A DNA stretch of 64,000 nt from Hymenobacter busanensis (lineage in GTDB: Bacteria > Bacteroidota > Bacteroidia > Cytophagales > Hymenobacteraceae), in NCBI RefSeq assembly GCF_008727865.1, contig NZ_VTWU01000001.1, positions 248,001-312,000 on the forward strand, in the 5' to 3' direction. Of this stretch, positions 1 through 8,167 are shown piece after piece (the first letter of the stretch is position 1; each line of letters begins with the position of its first letter). The position numbers were made by a program, and so were the translations under genes. Below the pieces are notes generated by a model that worked only from the letters and a program-made list of their open reading frames with translations, was not told the DNA's origin and made no database searches.

Positions 1-1029
1 ATCGGTTTTTTTGCGCATTGCCTCACGGGGGCCGTGCGCCTGCCCGAGGTGCTGCTCGACCGCCAGGTATTTGGCGACATTCGCAACCTGCCCGCGGGCT
101 TGCTGGTGGGCGTCGATGCCGTGGTGAACCTGGCTGCCATCAGCAACGACCCGATGGGCTACGCCTTCGAGCAGGCCACCATGGAGGTGAACCACCAGGC
201 GGGTATCTGGCTGGCGCGCCGGGCCAAAGCGGCTGGGGTGAAGGCCTTTGTGTTTGCCAGCAGCTGCAGCATGTACGGTGCCGGCGACGATGCTCCGCGC
301 ACGGAATGCGCAACGCTGAACCCGCTCACAGCCTACGCCCGCTCCAAGGTGCTAACCGAGCAAGACCTGAAGCCGCTGGCCGACAACGATTTTACGGTAA
401 CGAGCCTACGCTTTGCCACCGCCTGCGGGTGGAGCGACCGGCTGCGGCTGGATCTGGTAGTCAACGACTTTGTGGCCTCGGCCGTGGCGTCGGGCCAGAT
501 TACCATCCTCAGCGACGGAACGCCGTGGCGCCCCCTCATCCATGTGCAGGATATGGCCCGCGCCATTGAGTGGGCGGTGCAACGCCCGGCGGCCAACGGC
601 GGCCACTACGTAGCCGTGAACGTGGGCGCCGACGAGTGGAACTACCAGGTGAGCGAGCTGGCCGAAGCCGTAGCGCGGGCCGTGCCCCACACCGAGGTGA
701 ACCTAAACGCCGCCGCGCCGCCCGACAAACGCTCCTACCGGGTCGATTTCAGCCTGTACCGGGAGCTGGCACCGCACCACCAGCCCCAGCGGCACTTGGC
801 CGATACCATTGCCGAACTGCGCGACAACCTCACGGCCATGAACTTTCACGACGCCAACTTCCGGGCCTCCACCTTCATGCGCCTGCGCGTGCTCACGGCC
901 CTGCGCGAAAGCCACGCCCTTACCGACGACCTGAGCTGGGCCAAGCCCGAGCCCGTTGGCCGTAGCACCGCCGCCGAGGCGGTGCCGGCTGGCTACGCGG
1001 CCGAACTAGCGGCGGCTCCGGTTGCCTAA
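1..1029 (+). CDS. NAD-dependent epimerase/dehydratase, 5' truncated by window edge
   Basis: The frame is open from base 1, so the start codon and the N-terminal Rossmann glycine motif lie outside the window. About 342 residues remain. They show the extended-SDR sugar epimerase/dehydratase pattern: VNLAAISNDP after the cofactor fold, SSCSMYG as the catalytic Ser region, and YARSK as the YxxxK pair. The family acts on nucleotide sugars with NAD(P) in the cytoplasm. The tail after about residue 320 is Ala-rich and looks disordered. It is the first visible gene of a rightward sugar operon, 51 bp before an RmlC-like epimerase, so it probably contributes to the same modified sugar. Substrate and exact reaction (epimerisation, dehydration or reduction) cannot be told from sequence. 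A GTG at 34 gives a shorter frame but would lack the cofactor motif, so it is not the real start. Confidence 0.85.
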   Translation: MGFFAHCLTGAVRLPEVLLDRQVFGDIRNLPAGLLVGVDAVVNLAAISNDPMGYAFEQATMEVNHQAGIWLARRAKAAGVKAFVFASSCSMYGAGDDAPRTECATLNPLTAYARSKVLTEQDLKPLADNDFTVTSLRFATACGWSDRLRLDLVVNDFVASAVASGQITILSDGTPWRPLIHVQDMARAIEWAVQRPAANGGHYVAVNVGADEWNYQVSELAEAVARAVPHTEVNLNAAAPPDKRSYRVDFSLYRELAPHHQPQRHLADTIAELRDNLTAMNFHDANFRASTFMRLRVLTALRESHALTDDLSWAKPEPVGRSTAAEAVPAGYAAELAAAPVA

Positions 1030-1080
1030 GCACACGCTTTCCGCTCCTTATGCTCCCTTGCCACATCCACCACCTTCGCC

Positions 1081-1626
1081 ATGATTTTTACCGAAACGGA
1101 ACTGGCTGGCGCCTTCATCATTGATGTAGACCGCATGGCCGATGAGCGCGGCTTTTTCGCCCGCTCTTGGTGCGAGGACGAATTTGCGGCCCACGGCCTC
1201 GTTGCTCCGCCCCTGCAAGCCAATTTATCGTCGAACCCCCGCCGCGGCACCTTACGGGGCATGCACTACCAGTTGCCCCCGCACGAGGAAACCAAGCTGG
1301 TGCGCTGCACCCGCGGCGCCATCTACGACGTCATCATCGACCTGCGCGAAGAATCGCCGACCTACGGGCAGTGGCTGGGCGTGGAGCTGACGGCCGACTC
1401 GTTTCGGATGCTGTTTGTGCCCGGCCGGTTTGCGCATGGGTTCCTCACGCTGCAAGACAACTCCGACGTGTGCTACCAGGTGTCGGCCAAATATGCGCCG
1501 GGGGCCGAGCGGGGCATTCGGTGGAACGACCCCGCCATCGGCATTCAATGGCCTATGGAGCCGACGCTGATTTCTGATAAAGACCGCCGCCACCCCGATT
1601 TCCAACTGCTGGTGCCGCAGGTGTAG
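1081..1626 (+). CDS. dTDP-4-dehydrorhamnose 3,5-epimerase family protein (RmlC-like)
   Basis: A cupin epimerase of 181 residues, the usual RmlC length. RGMHYQ places the catalytic base at His62. Lys72, Tyr132 and Asp150 (in WNDPAIGI) match the other active-site positions of the family. RmlC enzymes epimerise C3 and/or C5 of dTDP-4-keto-6-deoxyglucose in the cytoplasm. No RmlA, RmlB or RmlD partner is present here, and two C-methyltransferases follow. The product is therefore probably a branched or otherwise modified deoxysugar rather than plain rhamnose, which is inference. The start ATG at 1081 gives the expected N-terminus. The gene lies 51 bp after the preceding epimerase and 100 bp before the methyltransferase. 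A 3-epimerase or 5-epimerase role is equally possible. Confidence 0.9.
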   Translation: MIFTETELAGAFIIDVDRMADERGFFARSWCEDEFAAHGLVAPPLQANLSSNPRRGTLRGMHYQLPPHEETKLVRCTRGAIYDVIIDLREESPTYGQWLGVELTADSFRMLFVPGRFAHGFLTLQDNSDVCYQVSAKYAPGAERGIRWNDPAIGIQWPMEPTLISDKDRRHPDFQLLVPQV

Positions 1627-1726
1627 CGGTGGGGCAGCAAGCCTGCCCCGCCCGCTGCTCTGAAGATGTGTGCCCGCCAAGCGGCCGCCGAGGCCGCCTA
1701 CCTATTCGCCACCAATCCTTTTTGCT

Positions 1727-2992
1727 ATGAACTGCCGCCACTGTGGGTCGTCGCTCCACCACGTTTTCGCCGACCTCGGGCACTGCCCACCCGCCAATTC
1801 CATGCTCAGCTCCGCGCAGCTGGACGAGCCCGAACTCCACTATCCGCTGAAAACGTACGTCTGCGACAACTGCTTTCTGGTGCAGGTGGGCGAGGTGAAG
1901 AAGGCCGTGGAAATCTTCGGCAACGAATACACCTACTTCTCCTCGTATTCTTCGAGCTGGCTGGAGCATGCCCGCCGCTACGTAGACATGATGATGGAGC
2001 GCTTTGGCTACACCGCCGATTCATTGGTGGTGGAAGCCGCTTCCAACGACGGCTACCTGCTGCAGTACTTCCGGCAGTACGGCGTGCCGGTACTGGGCAT
2101 CGACCCCACCGCCAACACGGCCCACATGGCCGCCGAGCGGGGCATTGAGACGCTGGTGGAGTTCTTTACCACGGAGCTGGCCCGCAACCTGGCCGCCAAG
2201 GGGCAGCAGGCCGATCTGCTGATCTGCAACAACGTGCTGGCCCACGTACCCGACATCAACGACTTCGTGAGCGGTATCAGCCTGATGGTGAAGCCGGGCG
2301 GGGTGGTTACGCTGGAGTTTCCGCACCTGCTGAACCTGGTAGAGCAGTGCCAGTTCGACACCATCTACCACGAGCATTTTTCCTACCTGTCGCTGCTGAC
2401 AGTGAACCGCATTTTCGCCGCGTACGGCCTGACCATCTTCGACGTGGAGGAACTGCCCACGCACGGCGGGTCGCTGCGGCTGTTTGCCCGGCACACAGCC
2501 GACGAAAGCAAGCCCATTTCGGCTGCGGTGCTCGAACTGCTGGCCCGCGAGCGGGCGGCGGGCATGCACACGCTGGCCTACTACCAGAACTTCCAGCCCC
2601 GCGTGGACGTGGTGCGGCTGGAGCTGCTGGAGTTTCTGCTGGAGCAGAAGCGCCAGGGCCGGAAAGTGGCCGGCTACGGGGCTGCCGCCAAAGGCAATAC
2701 CCTGCTGAGCTACTGCGGCATTCAGGGCACCGATCTGATTCAGTTTGTGGTCGATGCCTCGCCGCACAAGCAAGGCAAATACCTGCCGGGCAGCCACATT
2801 CCGGTGTTGCACCCCGATGCCATTCGCGACGAACAGCCCGACTACGTGTTGATTCTGCCCTGGAATATTCGCGCCGAAGTGGTCGAGCAACTCGAATACA
2901 TTGAGGAGTGGGGTGGGCGGTTTGCGGTGGCCATTCCGAAACTGGAAACGTTCAGCCACACTACCGTTGCCGCCGATGTGGTCCCCGTCTGA
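1727..2992 (+). CDS. Sugar C-methyltransferase (class I SAM-dependent, NovU/TcaB9 type)
   Basis: A protein of 421 residues with the three-part build of sugar C-methyltransferases. The N-terminal zinc-binding segment has Cys3, Cys6, Cys46 and Cys49. The SAM fold centres on VVEAASNDGY (101-110). The C-terminal domain contains GYGAAAKGNT, typical of the Methyltransf_14 region. YHEHFSYLS (214-222) is the conserved catalytic patch of TcaB9-like C3-methyltransferases, where Tyr and His act on the enolised keto sugar. The likely reaction is transfer of a methyl group to a carbon of a nucleotide-linked keto-deoxysugar. ATG 1727 is chosen over an upstream in-frame start at 1670 because MNCRHCGSS begins the zinc motif. 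The 3' end overlaps the next gene by 17 bp, so the two are probably translationally coupled. Confidence 0.9.
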   Translation: MNCRHCGSSLHHVFADLGHCPPANSMLSSAQLDEPELHYPLKTYVCDNCFLVQVGEVKKAVEIFGNEYTYFSSYSSSWLEHARRYVDMMMERFGYTADSLVVEAASNDGYLLQYFRQYGVPVLGIDPTANTAHMAAERGIETLVEFFTTELARNLAAKGQQADLLICNNVLAHVPDINDFVSGISLMVKPGGVVTLEFPHLLNLVEQCQFDTIYHEHFSYLSLLTVNRIFAAYGLTIFDVEELPTHGGSLRLFARHTADESKPISAAVLELLARERAAGMHTLAYYQNFQPRVDVVRLELLEFLLEQKRQGRKVAGYGAAAKGNTLLSYCGIQGTDLIQFVVDASPHKQGKYLPGSHIPVLHPDAIRDEQPDYVLILPWNIRAEVVEQLEYIEEWGGRFAVAIPKLETFSHTTVAADVVPV

Positions 2993-4307
2993 TACCCCGG
3001 AGCTGGCGCCGCCGGCTACGCGCCGGCCGGGCGCCGCCATGCACCAGATGCTGCGCGAGTTGTACCCGCTGGGCCGCAGCATCACCGGCGACGGTGTGCG
3101 CGCGACACTGCGCGTGCTGGCCACGCATCTGCCGGCCGGCCTGACCGCCCACGAAGTGCCCAGCGGCACTCAGGTGCTCGATTGGACCGTGCCGCCCGAG
3201 TGGAACATTCGCGACGCCTACGTGCGCGATGCGGCCGGCCGCCGCGTCATCGACTTTCAGCAGCACAACCTGCACGTGGTGGGCTACAGCACGCCCGTGG
3301 CTGGCTGGTTTTCGCGCGCCGAGCTGGACGAACACCTGCACTCCTTGCCCGAGCAGCCCGACCTGATTCCGTACCGCACCAGCTACTACAGCCCGGCTTG
3401 GGGCTTTTGCCTCGCGCACCACGAGCGGGAGCAACTGCGCGACGAGCAATACGAGGTTTGCATTGACGCCACGCTCGACCCGGCCGGCTCGCTTACCTAC
3501 GGCCAACTGGTACTGCCCGGTAGCAGCGACGAGGAAGTGCTGATTTCCTGCCACATCTGCCATCCGTCGCTGGCCAACGACAACCTCTCGGGCTTGGTAA
3601 CGGCCGTGGGACTGGCCAACTGGCTGGCCGAGCGCCCGCGCCGCTACACCTACCGGTTTGTGTTCCTGCCCGGCACCATTGGCTCGATTACCTGGCTGCA
3701 CGAGCACCGGGCTAGTGCCGTGCCGCGCATTCGGCACGGGCTGGTGCTGTCGCTGCTGGGCGGGCCGGGCCACTTCACCTACAAACGCTCCCGGCAAGGC
3801 GCCGCCGCCATCGACCGCGCTGTGGCGCTGGCCCTGCGCGACGCCGGCACGCCCCACGAGCTGCGCGACTTCAGCCCCTACGGCTACGACGAACGGCAGT
3901 ACTGTTCGCCGGGCTTCAACCTGCCCGTGGGCTGCTTCACGCGCACGCCGTTCGGGGAATTTCCCGAGTACCACACCTCGGCCGACAACCCAGCGTTTGT
4001 GCGGCCCCGGCAACTGGCCCAGTCGCTGCGCCTGGTGAAAAGCCTGTGCCGCATACTGGAGCACAACCGGAGCTACCAGAACCTGAGCCCCTACGGCGAG
4101 CCGCAACTGGGCCGGCGCGGCCTCTACAAAAACATCGGCGGCGGGCTGGAGGGCCAGCAGTGGCAATTGGCCCTGCTGTGGGTGCTCAATCAGTCCGACG
4201 GGCAGCACTCACTCGTGGACATTGCCGAAAAAGCCAACCTGCCTTTCACGCTGATACGCAAAGCCGCGAAGGCCCTTCGCCACGCTCAGCTGCTGGCTCC
4301 CGCGTGA
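2976..4307 (+). CDS. Polysaccharide-locus aminopeptidase-like protein (DUF2172/DUF4910, C-terminal winged helix)
   Basis: About 443 residues. The order matches the family known from O-antigen and capsule loci: an M28-like metallopeptidase fold interrupted by a small DUF2172 insert, then a winged-helix domain in the last 60 residues. ISCHICHPSLANDN holds likely metal ligands (His193 or His196, Asp202). GGPGHFTYKRSR and YGYDERQYCSPG are conserved blocks of the family. A biochemical role is not established for the family. Its repeated presence beside sugar methyltransferases suggests it acts on a sugar or acyl/amide group rather than on peptides, which is inference. ATG 2976 overlaps the preceding gene; ATG 3039 is an alternative that starts at MHQMLRELYPLGRS, where family conservation begins. 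The winged helix might bind nucleic acid or be purely structural. Confidence 0.85.
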   Translation: MWSPSDTPELAPPATRRPGAAMHQMLRELYPLGRSITGDGVRATLRVLATHLPAGLTAHEVPSGTQVLDWTVPPEWNIRDAYVRDAAGRRVIDFQQHNLHVVGYSTPVAGWFSRAELDEHLHSLPEQPDLIPYRTSYYSPAWGFCLAHHEREQLRDEQYEVCIDATLDPAGSLTYGQLVLPGSSDEEVLISCHICHPSLANDNLSGLVTAVGLANWLAERPRRYTYRFVFLPGTIGSITWLHEHRASAVPRIRHGLVLSLLGGPGHFTYKRSRQGAAAIDRAVALALRDAGTPHELRDFSPYGYDERQYCSPGFNLPVGCFTRTPFGEFPEYHTSADNPAFVRPRQLAQSLRLVKSLCRILEHNRSYQNLSPYGEPQLGRRGLYKNIGGGLEGQQWQLALLWVLNQSDGQHSLVDIAEKANLPFTLIRKAAKALRHAQLLAPA

Positions 4308-4354
4308 GCCCCCACATTCTGCCATTGATTCTCTCCACCTCATTGCCCAACTTC

Positions 4355-5575
4355 ATGGAAGCTCCCGTTCTGACTGCTGTGGCGCCGCGCGCTGCCACCA
4401 AACCCTGTGCCGTGTGCGGCTCCACCGAGTGCGAGGTTTTTTACGAGGTGCACAATGTGCCCACGCAAACCGGCATCCTGTGGCCCACGCCCGAGGCGGC
4501 CCGCAACGCGCCGACCACCGACGTGCGGCTCACGTTTTGCCCGCATTGCCACTACATCGGCAACGAAGCCTACGAGCCGGCCAAAATCACCCACACGCGC
4601 AATGATTTTTCGCTGGAGTTTTCGCCCTCGTTTCGGGCTTTTGCGCAGGGTGTAGCCGCTCAACTCATCGAGCAGTACCAGCTGAAGGGCGGACGCGTGG
4701 TCGATATCGGGTGCGGCGACGGGGATTTCCTGCGCACGCTCTGCCGCCTGGGCATGGCCGAAGGCGTGGGCATCGACCCGGGCTACGCCCCGCGGCCCGG
4801 CGAAGTGGTTACCGAACCGGTGGGCTTCATCAAGGACTTCTTCGGGCCTGGCACGGTCCACGAAATTGCCGGCGCCGACCTTATCAGCTGCCGTCACATG
4901 CTCGATATTCTGGCCACAGGACCGGCTCCGCTGCTGCGGGCCCTGCGCCAAGCCATTCCCGAAGGCGAAAAACCGCTGATTTACGTGGAAGACCCCAACG
5001 CCCTCTACAACATTGGCGAACAGGTGGTGTGGAATATCGTGAACGAGCACTCGTCCTGGATGACGCCCGGCGCTCAGGCCTACCTGTTTCGCAGCTGTGG
5101 GTTTGAGGTGCTGGACGTGCACACCTGCTGGCACGACGAATACCTGGGCTTGGTGGCGCGCCCCGCCGGCCAGCCGCTCGCAGACCCCGGCAGCCTGCCG
5201 CCCACCAACGACCCCAACACGGCCGTGGCCGTGCGCGCATTCGCCGACGCTGCGCAAGCCATTATCGCACAGTGGCAGGAGCGCGTCGACGAACTGCGCC
5301 GCGCGGGCAAGCGCGTGGTGGGCTGGGCCGCTGGCTCGCGCGCTATTTCTTTCCTCAACACGTTCGACCTGGACGAAACAGTCGTGGCCGTGGTCGATAT
5401 CAACCCGCGCCGGCAGGGCCAGTACATTCCCGGCACCGCGCACCCCGTCATCGGGCCCGACGAGCTGATGAGCTACCATCCCGACGTGCTGCTGATTACC
5501 AACCCCACCTACGTACCCGAAATTCAGGAGCAAGCCCGGCAGATGGGCTTTGCCGGTGAGTTTATGGTGCTGTAA
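4355..5575 (+). CDS. Second sugar C-methyltransferase-like protein
   Basis: A protein of 406 residues with the same three-part design as the gene at 1727 but only distant sequence similarity. The N-terminal zinc segment has Cys18/Cys21 and a later CPHC pair. The SAM motif is VVDIGCGDGDF (about 115-125), and the C-terminal region has GWAAGSRAISFLNTF in place of GYGAAAKGNT. The catalytic patch reads NEHSSWMTP instead of YHEHFSYLS: the Glu-His pair is kept and the Tyr is lost, so chemistry or substrate may differ. Two divergent members in one operon suggest two methylations, or one methyltransferase and one enzyme of altered function. ATG 4355 is preceded by a TCTCCACC stretch at 4332-4339 that recurs before other EPS genes. 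The start is well supported because the zinc motif follows directly. Confidence 0.85.
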   Translation: MEAPVLTAVAPRAATKPCAVCGSTECEVFYEVHNVPTQTGILWPTPEAARNAPTTDVRLTFCPHCHYIGNEAYEPAKITHTRNDFSLEFSPSFRAFAQGVAAQLIEQYQLKGGRVVDIGCGDGDFLRTLCRLGMAEGVGIDPGYAPRPGEVVTEPVGFIKDFFGPGTVHEIAGADLISCRHMLDILATGPAPLLRALRQAIPEGEKPLIYVEDPNALYNIGEQVVWNIVNEHSSWMTPGAQAYLFRSCGFEVLDVHTCWHDEYLGLVARPAGQPLADPGSLPPTNDPNTAVAVRAFADAAQAIIAQWQERVDELRRAGKRVVGWAAGSRAISFLNTFDLDETVVAVVDINPRRQGQYIPGTAHPVIGPDELMSYHPDVLLITNPTYVPEIQEQARQMGFAGEFMVL

Positions 5576-5657
5576 CCTGGGCCGCGCCGATTCGGAATTG
5601 GCGCATCGCTTCCGCTTCTGACTGCCTCCAACCTACCTACCAAAAGAGCTTACCATC

Positions 5658-6578
5658 ATGAACACCGTGTACTTTGACTCGCCCATGCCCGACAGCCAGC
5701 GTCGGGAAGAACTTTACGCTGGCCAACTGTTCGCCTTTCAGCCCCGCCCCAGCGTGATGGCGCTGGTGGAATTCGGGCGGGAGTTTGTGCGCGAGGCTTT
5801 TGGCGACGTAGACCCTGCCCTGGCCCAGCATACCATGAGCCCCGAGGCCTACAACGCCATCCTGGCCGATTTCAAGCCCCGCTTCATCAACCACGAAAAA
5901 TCGAAGCAGCTGGTGCAGAATCTGCTGCTGGATTTTGGCTGCGACCCGGAGAAAACCTACTTCGACGTGCCGCGCATGCGCACCGTCACCAGTCACAACT
6001 TCCTGACCCACGGCCTGGCCTACCGCTTCGACACCCACCGCGACACCTGGTTTTCGGCCCCGCTGAACCAGCTGAACTGGTGGTTCCCGATGTACGAGCA
6101 CGAGTCGGGCAACGCGCTGGCTTTCCACCCCAACTACTGGAACCGGGGCGTGGCCAACGGCTCGGAAAACTACCACATGCACGAGTGGTACGCCGAAGGA
6201 GCCCGCCTGGCCGCCGCCGGGGAGCCCGACAAACGCGAGCGGCCGCGCGCCTACGACGAACTGGAACTGCTGGAGCCGCAGGTGCGGCTGGTGCTGCCGC
6301 CCGGCGGCGTCACCATCTTCTCGGCCGCGCAAATGCACTCCACGGTGGTCAACCAAACCGGGCGCACCCGCTACAGCATCGATTTCCGCACCGTGCATAT
6401 CGACGATGTGCGGGCCCACCGGGGCGCCCCCAACCACGATTCGGCCAGCACCGGTACCAACCTGATTGATTTCTTCCGGGTGTCGGACCTGGCCCGGCTG
6501 CCCAAAGAACTGACCAACGAATACGAGCCCGGTACTCCTCTGCTCGATCCGGCCGTGATGCATCCGGTGCTTGTCTAA
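5658..6578 (+). CDS. Putative Fe(II)/2-oxoglutarate-dependent oxygenase
   Basis: A protein of 306 residues without close relatives that I recognise. It carries the facial triad of non-haem Fe(II)/2OG oxygenases: His127-Arg-Asp129 in FDTHRDTW and a distal His227 in AQMHSTVVN. Arg238 in GRTRYSIDF sits where the family binds 2-oxoglutarate. NWWFPMYEHESGNALAFHP is typical of the jelly-roll core of phytanoyl-CoA-type dioxygenases. The probable reaction is hydroxylation or oxidative deoxygenation of a nucleotide sugar or lipid-linked precursor in the cytoplasm; no signal peptide is visible. The gene lies between a C-methyltransferase and an aminotransferase, which makes a sugar substrate the best guess. 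ATG 5658 is the only sensible start. Fold confidence is high; substrate is unknown. Confidence 0.75.
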   Translation: MNTVYFDSPMPDSQRREELYAGQLFAFQPRPSVMALVEFGREFVREAFGDVDPALAQHTMSPEAYNAILADFKPRFINHEKSKQLVQNLLLDFGCDPEKTYFDVPRMRTVTSHNFLTHGLAYRFDTHRDTWFSAPLNQLNWWFPMYEHESGNALAFHPNYWNRGVANGSENYHMHEWYAEGARLAAAGEPDKRERPRAYDELELLEPQVRLVLPPGGVTIFSAAQMHSTVVNQTGRTRYSIDFRTVHIDDVRAHRGAPNHDSASTGTNLIDFFRVSDLARLPKELTNEYEPGTPLLDPAVMHPVLV

Positions 6579-6629
6579 GCAACCCGTCCGTCGTGCGGCT
6601 ATTCTCTCCACTCCACAGCACACATAGCC

Positions 6630-8003
6630 ATGCACACCACTGACTCTGTACTGCCGGCGACCTGCCAACCCGCCGCCCCCGTTTTGCTCGCCCCCAGCCG
6701 GTTTTCGGCTTCGCAAGCCCTGCACGACCGTTTTCACGCCGCCATTCCGGGCGGCAGCCACACCTACGCCAAAGGCGACGACCAATTTCCGGCGCACATG
6801 GCGCCCTACTTGGTGCGCGGACGCGGCTGCCGCGTGTGGGACGTCGATGGCAACGCGTTTGTGGAATACGGCATGGGGCTGCGCTCCGTCACGCTGGGGC
6901 ACGCCTATGCACCGGTGGTGCGGGCCGCCCAACGGGCCATGACGCGCGGCACCAACCTCGGCCGCCCCACCACGCTGGAACTGGCCACGGCCGAAGAATT
7001 TCTGGAATTCACGCAGGCCGGCGACATGGTGAAGTTCGCCAAAAACGGCTCCGACGTGAATACGGCGGCCCTGCGCCTGGCCCGCGCCTACACCGGCCGC
7101 GACCTGGTGGCCGTGTGTGCCGACCACCCGTTCTTCGCCACCGACGATTGGTTTATTGGCACCACACCAGTGCGGGCGGGCATTCCGCAGGCGGTACAGG
7201 GCCTCACGCTGCGCTTTCGCTACAACGACCTGGGCAGCGTGGAGCAACTGTTTCGGGAGCATCCCGGGCAAATTGCCTGTCTGTTTTTGGAGATAGAAAA
7301 AGAAGTGGCACCGGCGGCCGGCTTTCTGGAAGGACTGCGCAGCCTCTGCGACGCGCACGGCACCGTGCTCGTGTTCGATGAAGTCATTACCGGCTTTCGG
7401 TGGCACCACGGCGGGGCACAGGCCGTGTACGGCGTGCGCCCCGACCTGAGCACCTTCGCCAAGGCCATGGGCAACGGCTTCAGCATTGCCGCCCTCACGG
7501 GCAAGCGCGAGCTGATGGAATTGGGCGGCCTGCACCACAACAAAGAGCGGGTGTTTCTGCTCTCGACCACCTACGGGGCCGAAAGCCATGCCCTGGCCGC
7601 CACACGCGCCGTAATGGCCACCTACCGGCAAGAGCCCGTGATTGAGCACTTGCGGGAGGCCGGTAGCTACCTGCGCCGGCTGGTAGAGCCCTCTATTGCC
7701 GAACACGGTCTGGAGCAGCACTTCGCCTTGCTTGGGCCGCCCCAATGCCTGCTGTATGCCACCCGCGACGCGGCCGGGCAGCCTTCCCAGGAATTTCGCA
7801 CGCTGTTTCTGCAGGAAACCCTGCGCCGCGGGCTGCTGCTGCCTTCGCTCATCGTGAGCTATGCCCACCAGCCCGCCGATATTGAACTGACGGCGGAGTG
7901 CATTCACGAGGCGCTGCGCGTATACCGCCGCGGCCTCGACGATGGAGTTGAAAGTGTGCTGGAAAGTCGTTCGGTGAAGCCGGTCTACCGGACGCGTAAC
8001 TAG
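6630..8003 (+). CDS. Class III PLP aminotransferase, glutamate-1-semialdehyde aminomutase-like
   Basis: A protein of 457 residues with the class III aminotransferase fold. IPGGSHTYAKGD near the N-terminus and FDEVITGFRW carry the PLP ring-contact region. TFAKAMGNGF supplies the Schiff-base lysine (Lys278). Members like this in polysaccharide loci are often labelled HemL, but they lack the GGG after the lysine and sit far from haem genes. Here the gene closes a sugar operon, so it likely aminates a keto intermediate or performs an aminomutase step on a sugar-related acid. That is inference. A terminator palindrome follows 27 bp downstream. The start ATG 6630 is preceded by TCTCCACTCCAC. The first 30 residues are Pro/Ala-rich and probably flexible. 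Confidence 0.85.
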   Translation: MHTTDSVLPATCQPAAPVLLAPSRFSASQALHDRFHAAIPGGSHTYAKGDDQFPAHMAPYLVRGRGCRVWDVDGNAFVEYGMGLRSVTLGHAYAPVVRAAQRAMTRGTNLGRPTTLELATAEEFLEFTQAGDMVKFAKNGSDVNTAALRLARAYTGRDLVAVCADHPFFATDDWFIGTTPVRAGIPQAVQGLTLRFRYNDLGSVEQLFREHPGQIACLFLEIEKEVAPAAGFLEGLRSLCDAHGTVLVFDEVITGFRWHHGGAQAVYGVRPDLSTFAKAMGNGFSIAALTGKRELMELGGLHHNKERVFLLSTTYGAESHALAATRAVMATYRQEPVIEHLREAGSYLRRLVEPSIAEHGLEQHFALLGPPQCLLYATRDAAGQPSQEFRTLFLQETLRRGLLLPSLIVSYAHQPADIELTAECIHEALRVYRRGLDDGVESVLESRSVKPVYRTRN

Positions 8004-8030
8004 CTTACTGCCAATACAAAACATCATACG

Positions 8031-8066
8031 CCAAAACGCCGCTTCGGGCCCGAAGCGGCGTTTTGG
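8031..8066 (+). terminator. Perfect 36-bp palindromic terminator between convergent EPS operons
   Basis: Two 18-base arms (8031-8048 and 8049-8066) are exact reverse complements. The core GC stem is flanked by AAAA on the left and TTTT on the right, so it forms a rho-independent hairpin in either direction. It ends the rightward sugar operon 27 bp after the aminotransferase stop codon and could back up termination of the leftward operon. Confidence 0.85.
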
Positions 8067-8105
8067 TTTCTTGGATGGTACGCTGTTGCTCCCAACGGAA
8101 AATAA

Positions 8106-8151
8106 CTGCGCCGGGTGCCGGCTCCCACTGTGGAGCCGGCACCCGGCGCAG
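8106..8151 (-). terminator. Strong terminator of the leftward UDP-glucose dehydrogenase operon
   Basis: The 20-base arms 8106-8125 and 8132-8151 are perfect reverse complements with a 6-base loop. On the minus strand the hairpin is followed by TTATTTT, as expected for rho-independent termination. It lies 16 bp after the stop of the dehydrogenase gene. With the 36-bp palindrome next to it, this forms a double insulator between the two operons. Confidence 0.85.
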
Positions 8152-8167
8152 GGTTGAGTCGGAACAA

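Noticed and set aside
4046-4354. Upstream extension of the second methyltransferase to 509 codons
   Set aside because: The extension overlaps the DUF4910 gene and encodes arginine-rich sequence without homology; the zinc motif begins just after ATG 4355.
6630-8003. Aminotransferase considered as haem-pathway HemL
   Set aside because: It lies within a sugar operon with no haem genes nearby, and the residues after the PLP lysine differ from true glutamate-1-semialdehyde aminomutase.
8031-8151. Two long palindromes considered as remnants of an insertion element
   Set aside because: They lie between convergent operons, have the stem/T-run form of terminators and no target duplication or transposase is nearby.
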